NCBI RefSeq assembly: GCF_000153825.1
Contig: NZ_DS022299.1
Span: 1-64,000 of the forward strand
Source: Synechococcus sp. RS9916
Lineage (GTDB): Bacteria; Cyanobacteriota; Cyanobacteriia; PCC-6307; Cyanobiaceae
Direction of reading: 5' to 3'
Length of the DNA: 64,000 nt
The position numbers and the translations under genes were made by a program. The stretch's first letter is position 1; every line of letters starts with the position of its first letter. A model generated the notes under the pieces. The model worked only from the letters and a program-made list of their open reading frames with translations. It did no database searches and had not been told where the DNA came from. Below, piece after piece: positions 8,818-17,699 of this stretch.

Positions 8818-10509
8818 ATGCAGCAGCCCTGGTGGAACGGCGCAGTGATCTATGAGTTGATCGTGCGCAGTTATGCCGACGGCAATGGCGACGGCGTCGG
8901 TGATTTTCAGGGGTTAACGGCGCGGCTTCCCTATTTGCGCTGGTTGGGGGTGGAAGCGGTCTGGTTGACACCGATCTACCCCTCACCTCTGCAGGACGGC
9001 GGATACGACATCACCGACTTTCAGGGGATTCACCCCGACCTCGGCGACCTGGCCGCCTTTCATCGCTTTCGCACCGCGGCCCACAAGCACGGCATCAAGG
9101 TGATTCTGGATCTGGTCCTGAATCACACCAGCACCCTGCATCCCTGGTTTCAGCGGGCACGTTGGGCTCCGAAACACAGTCCGGAGCGCGATGTGTACGT
9201 CTGGAGTGATGACCCCAATCGCTACAGCGAAGCACCGGTGCTGTTTCGCCATTTCGAGGCGTCGAACTGGGAATGGGATGAGGTCGCTCAGCAGTACTAC
9301 CTGCACCGCTTTTTGCGCCATCAGCCGGATCTCAATTACGAGAACCCCTTAGTGCAAGAGGCCATGCTCGAGGTGGTCGATGTGTGGATCGAGCGCGGCG
9401 TCGATGGCTTCCGCTTGGATGCCATTCCGTTTCTGTTTGAAGAAGAGGGGTCCCGTTGCGAGGGGCTGCCGGCGACCCACGCGTTTCTCCAACGGTTGCG
9501 TCAGCGGGTGGAGGCCCATGGTCGGGACGTGCTGCTGTTGGCGGAAGCGATCCAGCCGGTGGAAGAAGCCGCCCCATACCTCGATGATTCCGAGCTGCAC
9601 GGCGCGTTCAATTTCGTGCTCACGGCCCATCTGTTTGCCGCCATCGCCAGCGGTCGCGTGGCGGGCCTGCGCCAATGCCTGGCCGAGGCGAAGGCTGCGG
9701 TGCCGGGCTGTCGTTGGGCACTTCCCTTGCGCAACCATGACGAGCTCTGGCTCGGCGATGGTCACCTGGTTAGCGATGCAGTGGTCCAGACCATCCGGGC
9801 CGGCCTGCATCAGGGGCATGGGCACTGGCTCAACTGGGGGATCAACCGCCGCTTGGCCCCCTTGCTGAATGGTGACCCCGGCTCCAATCGGGTGCTGCAC
9901 GCCTTGATCTACAGCTTGCCGGGCATGCCTTGCCTCTATTACGGCGATGAACTGGGCATGGGTGATTGGCCGGGTCTGCGTGACCGTGATCCCAATCGCA
10001 CGCCGATGGCCTGGACGCCTGCTCGTAATGGGGGGTTCTCGACTGCTCCGGATCCATTGCTCGTTCTGCCGTCCATCACCGCTCCCGGCTACGACTACCG
10101 GGTGGTGAACGTGGAAGTGCAGAAACAGCTGCAGGGGTCCTTGCTCAACTGGCACCGCCGCATGCTCACCTGCAGGCGCCTCTTGCCGGCTCTGCGCCAT
10201 GGCGACTTCGAATTGCTGGAGTGCAGCCATCCAGCGGTCATTGTTTATGTGCGCACCAGTGAATCGATGACCGTGCTGGTGGCGGCCAACCTCTCGGCAG
10301 CCGGTGCTTCGCTGCGTTTGGATCTGAGCCGATGGAAAGGGGAACGCACCCGGGAAGTGCTGTGGGGTTGTGAATTTCCCCCGGCAGACCATGACTGGTT
10401 TGTCTACCTCCCAGCCCATGGCTTCAGTTGGTGGCTGATCGGCGAGGTGGATGCGGAGCTCGATGACCAGGCTGCCCAGAGATCCCGGCCCGTTACAGCG
10501 CCAGATTGA
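8818..10509 (+). CDS. GH13 alpha-glucanotransferase, trehalose synthase (TreS)-like
   Basis: A 563-aa alpha-amylase-family (beta/alpha)8 enzyme. The N terminus (WWNGAVIYELIVRSYADGNG, DGVGDF) and LTPIYPSPLQDGGYDITDF are typical of TreS, which interconverts maltose and trehalose. The nucleophile Asp is in GVDGFRLDAIPFL, the acid/base Glu in LLAEAIQPVE, and the transition-state Asp in LRNHDEL. YYGDELGMGD and the C-terminal beta domain follow. It lacks the maltokinase extension some TreS proteins carry. Trehalose and glucosylglycerol are cyanobacterial compatible solutes, so a role in osmotic or carbon balance is likely. A related sucrose or glucan hydrolase cannot be excluded. Its 3' end overlaps the convergent glpD by 17 nt. 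Confidence 0.85.
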   Translation: MQQPWWNGAVIYELIVRSYADGNGDGVGDFQGLTARLPYLRWLGVEAVWLTPIYPSPLQDGGYDITDFQGIHPDLGDLAAFHRFRTAAHKHGIKVILDLVLNHTSTLHPWFQRARWAPKHSPERDVYVWSDDPNRYSEAPVLFRHFEASNWEWDEVAQQYYLHRFLRHQPDLNYENPLVQEAMLEVVDVWIERGVDGFRLDAIPFLFEEEGSRCEGLPATHAFLQRLRQRVEAHGRDVLLLAEAIQPVEEAAPYLDDSELHGAFNFVLTAHLFAAIASGRVAGLRQCLAEAKAAVPGCRWALPLRNHDELWLGDGHLVSDAVVQTIRAGLHQGHGHWLNWGINRRLAPLLNGDPGSNRVLHALIYSLPGMPCLYYGDELGMGDWPGLRDRDPNRTPMAWTPARNGGFSTAPDPLLVLPSITAPGYDYRVVNVEVQKQLQGSLLNWHRRMLTCRRLLPALRHGDFELLECSHPAVIVYVRTSESMTVLVAANLSAAGASLRLDLSRWKGERTREVLWGCEFPPADHDWFVYLPAHGFSWWLIGEVDAELDDQAAQRSRPVTAPD

Positions 10510-12067
10510 GCCGATCGGCTCCAGCCGGAGTGGTGTCTTGATGCTCCTCGAGTAAGTCATTCACCAGAGGCACCAGGCGTTCCGCATCACCCTGATCCAC
10601 CATGGCCAGTCGGCAGCGGCGGGCCAGCACTGCGGTGACGCTCCGGGCGTGTTCAGCCTTCACCGCGTGGCGAAGCTCGCCGCGGCAGATCGGGATCACG
10701 TCACTCAGAGGGACCCGTTCGTCAGCAGTCCAGCGGCTCACCAGGGTTGCGGCGCGGACGCCGAAGTTGCCCTGCAGATGTCGGATCTGGGCGCCCCGTT
10801 GGGGAGTGGCTGGCAAGAGGGTGTGGAGTTCCTGTTGTTGCTGCTGCAGTTGATCCCTGGTGTGATCAGGGGTGTCGGCTGCGCCAAGCAGGGGAAGGGG
10901 CTTGGGGGACGGGAGCGGTCGCCCTAACTGATCTGCCACGGCGTCAAGGGTGTCGAGGGCCATGGGTCTGCAGGTGGTCCATTTGCCTCCCATCACGCTC
11001 ACCAGGCCACAAGGCAAGGTCTCCACCTCGTGTTCCCTCACCACCCGGCTGCTGTCGCGTTCCGCTCCGGCAGGCTTCAGCAGGGGGCGCCCCCCCGCCC
11101 AGCTGCTGCCCACATCCAAATCGCTGAGCTGGGGGAACCAGCGACGGACGTAAGCAAGCAAATAGTCCCGCTCGTCCTGGGAGGGCGTTGCTGCTGCTGT
11201 GAGGGAACAGGCGGTGTCCGTGGTTCCCACGAGCGTGCGCCCGAAGAACGGCAGCATGAACAACACCCGACCGTCATCGGTGGAGGGCAGCAGCAGACCG
11301 ACTCCAGCCGGGCAGAGGTTGGCCCGCAGCACTAGATGCACGCCGCGGCTGGTGAGCATGCGATCGGGCACGTCGGGATCCGCCATCTGACGGATGCTGT
11401 CGGCTTGGATCCCTGTGGCGTTGACCACTGCCCTGGCTGTCCAGCGCTGCTCCTGGCCGTCGGCGTTCATGCTGATGGCACCGTTGATGCGCCCCGATCC
11501 GTCTTTGGTGAGGCTGGTGACGCGACAGCCTGGAAGGATCTGGGCGCCGGCCTGTTCTGCTGTGAGGGCAAGCAGCAGGTTGAGGCGTGCATCGTCAAAT
11601 TGCCCATCGCTGTAGGCCACGCCACCGTTCAGCCCCGGTTTGATCTGAGGTAAGGCCTGATGCAGCTGGGTTTTGGAGAGCCATCGACTGGACCCGATGC
11701 TGGTCTGACCCGCTAAAGCGTCGTAGACCCCAAGCCCCATCCGGTAGTAGAGCTGACCGATCAGCCCGTTGGTGGGTAACGCCAGTTCCAGCCGTTGGGC
11801 GAGAAAGGGGGCTTGCCGCAGCCAGTGGCCCCGTTCCAGCAGGGCTTCCCGCACCAGGCGCAGCTGGGCAGGGTCTGCTGTTTTGAAGGCGAGCTCGAGG
11901 TAACGCACGCCGCCGTGCAGCAGCTTGGTGCTGCGGCAACTGGTGCCACAGCTGAGGTCAGACCCTTCCAGCAGCGCCACGCTCAGGCCGCGGCGTGCTG
12001 CTTCATAGGTCACGCTGGCACCACTGGCGCCGCCACCGATCACCAGCAGATCAAGGGGTTCGCTCAT
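10493..12067 (-). CDS. glpD: Glycerol-3-phosphate dehydrogenase, FAD-dependent
   Basis: A 524-aa flavoprotein oxidising sn-glycerol-3-phosphate to dihydroxyacetone phosphate and passing electrons to the quinone pool. The N-terminal dinucleotide fold is LLVIGGGASGASVTYEAARR with the acceptor Glu in SVALLEGSDL. The family segment GTSCRSTKLLHGGVRYLE follows, then VNATGIQADSIRQM and VMGGKWTTCRPMA. The last roughly 120 aa are the helical C-terminal domain. The start overlaps the glpK stop by 4 nt (ATGA), giving a coupled kinase-dehydrogenase pair for glycerol use. Confidence 0.94.
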   Translation of the reverse strand: MSEPLDLLVIGGGASGASVTYEAARRGLSVALLEGSDLSCGTSCRSTKLLHGGVRYLELAFKTADPAQLRLVREALLERGHWLRQAPFLAQRLELALPTNGLIGQLYYRMGLGVYDALAGQTSIGSSRWLSKTQLHQALPQIKPGLNGGVAYSDGQFDDARLNLLLALTAEQAGAQILPGCRVTSLTKDGSGRINGAISMNADGQEQRWTARAVVNATGIQADSIRQMADPDVPDRMLTSRGVHLVLRANLCPAGVGLLLPSTDDGRVLFMLPFFGRTLVGTTDTACSLTAAATPSQDERDYLLAYVRRWFPQLSDLDVGSSWAGGRPLLKPAGAERDSSRVVREHEVETLPCGLVSVMGGKWTTCRPMALDTLDAVADQLGRPLPSPKPLPLLGAADTPDHTRDQLQQQQQELHTLLPATPQRGAQIRHLQGNFGVRAATLVSRWTADERVPLSDVIPICRGELRHAVKAEHARSVTAVLARRCRLAMVDQGDAERLVPLVNDLLEEHQDTTPAGADRLNLAL

Positions 12068-13581
12068 GCCTGGTCGCCGTCACTCCAGTGCAGGCTGCGC
12101 TTCACAGCGTTGTCCCATCGCGATTGCCAACGCTGCCGTTGGCCGGCATCCATGGTGGGTGTGAACAGTTCGGCTCCCTGGCTGCGGGTTGCCACCAGGT
12201 CCTGGAGGTCATCGATCACTCCGGCTTGCACCCCGGCCAGTAGGGCCACTCCCCGGGCCGTGCTTTCCAGGTTGGCGGGTCGCCTCACCTGCAGGCCTGT
12301 GCTGTTGGCTTGGGCTTCGAGTAGCGGATTGGAAGCGGCAGCTCCTCCATCCACGGCCAGCTCTCCCAGGCTGTGGCCGATGGCCTGCTCTGCCAGGCAC
12401 ACCAGGTTGGCGACGGAGAGAGCAATGCCCTCCAGTGCTGCCCGGGCGATGTGACCTCGGCTGCTGTCGCGGGTGAGACCAATCAGCAAGCCGCGGGCAC
12501 TGGGGTCCCAGTGGGGGGTGCCCCAACCGGTGAAGGCCGGCACCAGCATGACGCCCCCGGAGGAGTTGACGCTCTCAGCGAGGTCATTGATCTCCGCGGC
12601 GTTGTTGATCAGTCCCAGGCCATCCCGCAGCCACTGCACCACCGTGCCGGCATTGAAAAGGCTGCCCTCCAGGCAGTAGGTCGGATTGCCTTTGGCATCC
12701 GTCCACCCCAGAGTGGTGAGCAGCCCGTCATCGGAGCGGCGCAGCTCGGTACCGGTGTTCACGACCAAAAAAGCACCTGTTCCGTAGGTGCATTTCGCTT
12801 CTCCCGGCTTGAGGCAAAGCTGCCCGAGGGTGGCAGCCTGCTGATCTCCCAACAGTGCCCTGATGGGCACTCCGGCGAAGGGCAGGTCTGGGGCGATCAC
12901 CCCGAAGTCTCCGCGGCAGGGCACCAGTTCCGGCAGAGCGGAGTGCGGCAGACCGATCTGCTCGCAGAAGCGATCCACCCATTGCCGCTTTTCCAGATCC
13001 ATGAGCAGGGTGCGGCTGGCATTGCTCATGTCGGAGCAGTGGCGCTGACCGGCGGTGAGCTTCCAGAGCAACCAGCTTTCGACCGTGCCAAAGCAGAGGT
13101 CATCGTGTTCTGCAGCGGCTGTCGCTGCAGCTTCATGGCCCAGCAGCCATTGGACTTTGCTGGCGCTGAAATAGGGATCCAACAGCAGCCCCGTGCGCTG
13201 CCGCCAATCGGCCTCGAGCCCCTGGGCCTTCCACTGCTGGCAAAGGTCGGCCGTACGTCCGTCTTGCCACACCAGAGCTGGTCCGCAGGGGATCCCGTCA
13301 CTGCGGCGCCACAACACTGTGGTTTCACGTTGGTTGGTAATGCCACAGCCAACAATGTTCTTCCGCTGTTCCGGCGTCAGGCGGGCTTCCAGCTGGGCCA
13401 TCGCCTGCCGCTGGCTGCCCCAGATCGCTTCAGGATCCTGCTCAACCCAGCCATCGGCTGGGTAGTGGATGGCCAGCGGCGCTGAGGCCTGGGCGATCAA
13501 CCGACCTTGGTTGTCAAATAAGGCCGCGCGCGAACTGCTGGTGCCCTGATCCAGGGCCAGGAGAAGAGGCGTTGCTGCCAT
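12064..13581 (-). CDS. glpK: Glycerol kinase
   Basis: About 505 aa from ATG 13581; a GTG at 13587 two codons earlier is in frame. It phosphorylates glycerol with ATP. FGGY-kinase motifs include LALDQGTSSSRAALFDNQG (phosphate 1), WVEQDPEAIW, TNQRETTVLW, LVWQDGRTADLC, ALLGDQQAATLGQLC and the C-terminal LAVDGGAAASNPLLEAQ adenosine motif. Length is typical. It precedes and overlaps glpD. No glycerol facilitator is visible nearby, so glycerol would enter by diffusion or come from internal breakdown. A perfect inverted repeat lies 4 nt upstream of the ATG. Confidence 0.94.
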   Translation of the reverse strand: MAATPLLLALDQGTSSSRAALFDNQGRLIAQASAPLAIHYPADGWVEQDPEAIWGSQRQAMAQLEARLTPEQRKNIVGCGITNQRETTVLWRRSDGIPCGPALVWQDGRTADLCQQWKAQGLEADWRQRTGLLLDPYFSASKVQWLLGHEAAATAAAEHDDLCFGTVESWLLWKLTAGQRHCSDMSNASRTLLMDLEKRQWVDRFCEQIGLPHSALPELVPCRGDFGVIAPDLPFAGVPIRALLGDQQAATLGQLCLKPGEAKCTYGTGAFLVVNTGTELRRSDDGLLTTLGWTDAKGNPTYCLEGSLFNAGTVVQWLRDGLGLINNAAEINDLAESVNSSGGVMLVPAFTGWGTPHWDPSARGLLIGLTRDSSRGHIARAALEGIALSVANLVCLAEQAIGHSLGELAVDGGAAASNPLLEAQANSTGLQVRRPANLESTARGVALLAGVQAGVIDDLQDLVATRSQGAELFTPTMDAGQRQRWQSRWDNAVKRSLHWSDGDQA

Positions 13582-13585
13582 GGCC

Positions 13586-13603
13586 ACACTGTTTTTTCAG
13601 TGT
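13586..13603 (-). promoter_or_regulatory. Inverted repeat at the glpK start
   Basis: On the minus strand ACACTG-AAAAAA-CAGTGT, perfect 6-bp arms around an A6 loop, ends 4 nt before the glpK ATG. As DNA it could be an operator; as RNA it would form a small hairpin next to the ribosome landing site and damp translation. The divergent-side neighbour at 13.7-14.5 kb is a LysR-like regulator gene, which is a candidate partner only by position. Confidence 0.45.
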
Positions 13604-13656
13604 TAGCCGTGAACGCGGCGTCTGCAAGCGTTCAGCCGTTCAATGGTTTGGCTTGT

Positions 13657-14529
13657 TCACGCCAGCATCTGGATATCGGGATACAGCTTTCGAGCCTCCT
13701 GCAATGTCTGTCGCAGCCTGGTTTCCAAGTGGCGGATGGCGGGCCGATCGGCATGGTCTTGGAGCACGATCAGGGCGACCCCGGTCACTGCGTTGAGATT
13801 CAGGGGCAGGGGCACCAACGCGGGCTGTTCAGGTTGGCTGGTCAAGACTGAGCCGATGTGCACCCGAAATGAGACCCCGTGGGGCCCGTCGTCTTGCGGT
13901 GCTTCTCGGTTCTGCCCCCGGCGCGCCGGCGGCCAAACTCCGTGAGCTTTCAAGAGCTGCTCAGTGCCGGGATAGGCCCCTGGTTTGATCCGTTGCCAGG
14001 GATAGCGTCTGATTCGCTCCAGACTCAGATCTCTCTGGTGCAGCAGCGGATGCTCGGGCGCCACCATCAGACGCACGGGCAGCGCGCACAGGGGCTGGAT
14101 GCTGAGACTGGGATCTGGGCTCGGGATGTCAGGAAGCGGGCAGAGCCAGGCATCCACGATGCGTTCGCGCAGGAGCTCCAGGCAGCGGGATTGGCCGACA
14201 GGCTTGCAAGCACCCGATCGCCACCCTGGGGGAGGGGGTGTGCAGAGCAGGCCATCCATCCACCCATTCCCCTCGAGCCGGAGAGGAGCCTGCCCAGCAA
14301 ACCGAGCGGCCTGGTGCACTTCCCGTTCCAGGTTCAGCAGCTCAGTGCTGCCTTGGAGGGCCCAGGTACCCCTCTGTTTACGCAGGGTCAGTCCGAAGGT
14401 GCGGGCGCACTTTTTCTGGTTGCGGCTAACGGTGGTTTGGTGTTGCTGAAAGGTCTCGCCCACCTGCTTTCCGGCCTGAAGCCACAGCAGGCCATCCAAG
14501 CTGGAAAGAAGGTCGAGACTGACCACCAC
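13657..14529 (-). CDS. LysR-family-like transcriptional regulator
   Basis: A 290-aa protein starting at GTG 14529; an in-frame stop two codons upstream rules out a longer form. The N-terminal 60 aa resemble a winged helix-turn-helix of LysR type, with the recognition segment VGETFQQHQTTVSRNQKKCARTF. The remainder fits an effector-binding domain (WLCPLPDIPSPDPSL, LMVAPEHPLLHQRDLSLERI, ATRHLETRLRQTL-like end). The fit to LysR is weaker than usual, so the class is provisional. It lies upstream of glpK on the same strand and may regulate it. Confidence 0.65.
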   Translation of the reverse strand: MVVSLDLLSSLDGLLWLQAGKQVGETFQQHQTTVSRNQKKCARTFGLTLRKQRGTWALQGSTELLNLEREVHQAARFAGQAPLRLEGNGWMDGLLCTPPPPGWRSGACKPVGQSRCLELLRERIVDAWLCPLPDIPSPDPSLSIQPLCALPVRLMVAPEHPLLHQRDLSLERIRRYPWQRIKPGAYPGTEQLLKAHGVWPPARRGQNREAPQDDGPHGVSFRVHIGSVLTSQPEQPALVPLPLNLNAVTGVALIVLQDHADRPAIRHLETRLRQTLQEARKLYPDIQMLA

Positions 14530-14603
14530 ACGTCAGCGCAGACCCACCGATTGTCTGAAGTCCGGGGACTTTGCTCAATCCCCAGAACTGGGTAGGCAGG
14601 CAA

Positions 14604-16658
14604 TCAAGTGCGGGATTTGGGCAGGTTGATGCGTGCCTTCAGACCGCCCCACGCATTGGTTGTGAGCGTGAGTTCACCTTGGTGACTCTCCACAGCTGTT
14701 CGCACGATGAACAGCCCCAGCCCACTGCCATCAGGCTTGCTGGTGGACAGTGGCATCGAACCCAGTAAGTCTTGGGACAGTCCTGGACCGTTGTCATCGA
14801 CATCGATCGTCCACTGAGCGTCCTGCTCGTTCAGTGTGATCTTCACCGAGGGAGGTGGAGCGTTCTCGCTGCGGGTTTGACCAGCAAGGGCATCAAGCCC
14901 GTTTTTGAGCAGGTTGATCAGGGCGACCTGGAGTTGCACCGCATCGCCTTCAATCACCGGCTGAACGCCTGGGCTGGTGTTTGAAGCATGGGTTGCAATC
15001 CAGTTGCCGTTGCGGTGATTGGATCGCACATAGCGGATGCTGTTGTCGATGACTTGCTGCAGGTCCACTGGCCCAAGGTTGGTTTGGGCATTGCGGAGTA
15101 GGGAACGCATTTTTTCCGTGATCGTGGCGATCCGTTCTGTCTGCGCATTGAGCGTGGTGAGGCCTTCGTTCAGAGCGGGAGAGCTTTGGCCTGGGTCTTG
15201 CCGTTTGAGTGTGTTCAGCAGTGACTGGGCGGTGAGGCGAACGATGCTCAGAGGTTGGTTGATCTCGTGACCGATGGCCGCAGCTTCCAGGCTGATTTTG
15301 AGTTTTTGGCTGATATCTTTCAGCTCCCGTTCGTCTTTCTCTCGAAGGGTCTGGGTGAGTCTGTTGAAGGCTTGCACCAAGGCCTGGATGGCTTTGTTGA
15401 GGCCAGCAATTTCTTCAGTGCTGGATGCTGGAAGTGTGCAGGCGTAGCTGACAGGCGTGGCAAACTCTCGTTTTTGGGCTTCTTCTTCAATCTGCACTTC
15501 CGTGCTTTTGCTGGCCGATGTGAGGGCCGTTAGAGGAGTCAGGATCCCCTTGATCAGTCGCCTGTTGATTGCCAAGGCAAGGCCAATGGCGGCCAGACTG
15601 GTGATCACACTTAAGTAGAGGATCAGCTCGGAGGCGCGCCATTCTTCGTCGGCAGGGATGGCTGTGAGCAGATGCCAAGTGAGGCCGTAATTGTCGCCCC
15701 ATGGTGTGGAATTGATCAGATAGTGCTGGTCGTCGAGTTCAATGACTCTTGGGCTGGTGTTGTTCAGGCTTTGCTTGGCGCCTTGCTGCGTTGCGATGTT
15801 GGCCTCACGGAACTGGGTGTGCAGCTCAGTGGCCAAAGGAAGGGTGATGTCTTTGAGGTTGGCGCGTTGGGGCTGATCGCCTTTGCCGATCAGCAGGGTG
15901 TTGGCTTGGGAGCTGGCGACGAGGTCGCCATTGGCTTCCACGATCAGTGCGAGTCCCTGCTGATTTTCCCAGGTGTCCTGCAGCCAGGTGCTGAGTTGGT
16001 TGATGACCATGTCAACGCCAACGACGCCTAGCAACTTGTTTGACTTGTTGTAGATCGGTGCGTTGTAAGAGATGGAAAACACATCGGGTTGATCTTCCCA
16101 GGCATAAATGCTGCTCCAGCTGGGTTGTCCCGCTTTGACGGTGTCCACATACCAGGCCTCTTCATGGGATGTGCTCATTCCGGGAATGGCATCGGTCTTG
16201 GCAAGGCGTTGGCCGTTCGCATCCATGGAATACACCTGCATCGTGCCCCGCCCGAAACGTTGGCTGTCTTCGTTGTGGGCAAAACGGTCGGGGGATAACT
16301 TCTCAATGCCGAGAAAGGATCCATCCGTGCTTCCGTAGTTGATGTAATCAACAGGAAAGGATTTCAGTTGTCGCCAGAAACGGTGTGAAAGCCGGTCAAA
16401 GTCGTTGAGGAGATTGGGGTCGGCAGACACTGCTGCGACATTCAGGTCATTAATGATGGTGGGATAACTGAGCTTTCGGCTCAGTTGTTCTGCCACGCGC
16501 ACCACGGGCACAGTGGCGCGATGCGCTTCAATCTGCTGGAAGCCGCTGTTGCGTCCCAGGCTGAAACTCAGGGCGCTCAGGGATCCGGCCACGAGAACCA
16601 ATTGCAGGCCTGTGGTGCGGCTGAGTTTGGCCGCCAGCGATGGTTTGGAGCGGGCCAT
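14604..16658 (-). CDS. Membrane sensor histidine kinase with periplasmic sensor domain
   Basis: 684 aa. An N-terminal transmembrane helix (LQLVLVAGSLSALSFSLG) is followed by about 300 aa outside the membrane that look like a double-CACHE small-molecule sensor (SISYNAPIYNKSNKLLGVVG, VDMVINQLS). A second helix (LILYLSVITSLAAIGLALAI) and a HAMP-like linker follow. The H-box is IGHEINQPLSIVRLTAQSLL, with the phospho-acceptor His. The ATPase part has N-box INLLKNGLDAL, G1 DVDDNGPGLS and G2 GSGLGLFIVRTAVESH. The start overlaps the response regulator stop by one base (TAATG), so the two are very probably cognate partners. CACHE kinases often sense organic acids or amino acids; the ligand here is unknown. 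Confidence 0.9.
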   Translation of the reverse strand: MARSKPSLAAKLSRTTGLQLVLVAGSLSALSFSLGRNSGFQQIEAHRATVPVVRVAEQLSRKLSYPTIINDLNVAAVSADPNLLNDFDRLSHRFWRQLKSFPVDYINYGSTDGSFLGIEKLSPDRFAHNEDSQRFGRGTMQVYSMDANGQRLAKTDAIPGMSTSHEEAWYVDTVKAGQPSWSSIYAWEDQPDVFSISYNAPIYNKSNKLLGVVGVDMVINQLSTWLQDTWENQQGLALIVEANGDLVASSQANTLLIGKGDQPQRANLKDITLPLATELHTQFREANIATQQGAKQSLNNTSPRVIELDDQHYLINSTPWGDNYGLTWHLLTAIPADEEWRASELILYLSVITSLAAIGLALAINRRLIKGILTPLTALTSASKSTEVQIEEEAQKREFATPVSYACTLPASSTEEIAGLNKAIQALVQAFNRLTQTLREKDERELKDISQKLKISLEAAAIGHEINQPLSIVRLTAQSLLNTLKRQDPGQSSPALNEGLTTLNAQTERIATITEKMRSLLRNAQTNLGPVDLQQVIDNSIRYVRSNHRNGNWIATHASNTSPGVQPVIEGDAVQLQVALINLLKNGLDALAGQTRSENAPPPSVKITLNEQDAQWTIDVDDNGPGLSQDLLGSMPLSTSKPDGSGLGLFIVRTAVESHQGELTLTTNAWGGLKARINLPKSRT

Positions 16659-17224
16659 TAGTCGATCTTTTGCAGATGGTGTTGGATGGCCGCGGCGCGA
16701 ATCAGTTCCGCTCCACTGAGATTGAGTTGCTGGCTAATGGCCTTGCGGTGGGTTTCCACCGTGGACAGTGCGCTCCCCAGAAGTTTGGCGATTTCTTTGC
16801 TGCTTTTGCCTTCCCCGATTAAGTCGTAAATCTCCTTTTGCCGAGCGGTAAGGCCCAGATGGGCTGGTTTGATTAGGGTTGTGAGGCATTGGCGAAGGGC
16901 CTCGAAAGCATCGGTTTTGTCAATCACTGCGCGAACGGAAGATTGCAGTGCTGGCGGACAGACAAAGTCTTGGGCCGCGCCGGACAGAACGATGAGTTGG
17001 AGGTTGGGGTGTTGTTCGACGAGCAGTTGCCCGAGGTCGCAGCCATCACCATCGGGAAGCCGTAGATCAAGGATGGCCAGATCCAGCGGCAGAGCCTTGC
17101 TGCTCGCGAGGGCGGTGCTGATGCAGTCGGCTTTCGTGACCTGCTCCACCTCGGGAAAGCTTTCCACCACGGAGCCCAGAAGATCCAGGAGAATCGTCTG
17201 GTCTTCCACCACCAGGCAATGCAT
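16658..17224 (-). CDS. Response regulator, NarL/FixJ type
   Basis: 188 aa. An N-terminal receiver domain has the acidic pair in CLVVEDQTILL, the phospho-acceptor Asp in LDLAILDLRLPDGDGCDL, the Ser/Thr switch in LQLIVLSGAAQD and the conserved Lys in VIDKTDAFEAL. The C-terminal LuxR-type helix-turn-helix is LTARQKEIYDLIGEGKSSKE and SALSTVETHRKAISQQL. It precedes the sensor kinase with a TAATG overlap. The pair should transduce an extracellular signal to transcription; the target genes are not shown by the sequence. Between 17225 and 17426 no gene is seen, only a small hairpin at about 17401-17419. Confidence 0.92.
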   Translation of the reverse strand: MHCLVVEDQTILLDLLGSVVESFPEVEQVTKADCISTALASSKALPLDLAILDLRLPDGDGCDLGQLLVEQHPNLQLIVLSGAAQDFVCPPALQSSVRAVIDKTDAFEALRQCLTTLIKPAHLGLTARQKEIYDLIGEGKSSKEIAKLLGSALSTVETHRKAISQQLNLSGAELIRAAAIQHHLQKID

Positions 17225-17426
17225 TCATTTGCTGTCCTGTTGTCTGGAAATTAATGGTTGGTTAGCGCTTTGGCTCTGACTTTGAAGGGATGTTGCCTGC
17301 TTTGAAAACGTAATTCTTCAATCAAAGCTGGCCTAACAGGTGCCGCAATATTCACTTCCATCAAAAAATTGAGATATCTTGGCTGATGATCTCAATCAAC
17401 ATTCCCGGTGCCGGGGAATGGAAAAG

Positions 17427-17498
<72 letters not shown>

Positions 17499-17508
17499 AT
17501 GTGGAGGA

Positions 17509-17590
17509 TGGGCCGGGTTGGATTTGAACCAACGTAGGCAGAGCCAGCGGATTTACAGTCCGCCCCCATTAACCACTCGGGCACCGACCC
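17509..17590 (-). tRNA. trnY-GUA: tRNA-Tyr (anticodon GTA)
   Basis: 82 nt on the minus strand. The acceptor GGGTCGG pairs with CCGGCCC (one G:T wobble). Anticodon loop CTGTAAA gives anticodon GTA. A long variable arm marks it as a class II tRNA, as expected for bacterial tRNA-Tyr. T-arm GTTGG-TTCAAAT-CCAAC is intact. It lies directly upstream of tRNA-Thr. Confidence 0.96.
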
Positions 17591-17699
17591 GAACCACACC
17601 CCAAGAATTTACCAGCCGGTCTCCCCCTCCTTCGCGATCCAGAGCCCCATGGCTTGTTCTCGATACGATCGGTTTCTGAATTAGTCCGTGAATGGGGCC

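Noticed and set aside
17401..17419. Terminator of the tRNA-Thr/tRNA-Tyr transcript
   Set aside because: The hairpin (ATTCCCGG/CCGGGGAAT with a bulge) is on the right side but has no T run on the minus strand, so it was not listed as a terminator.
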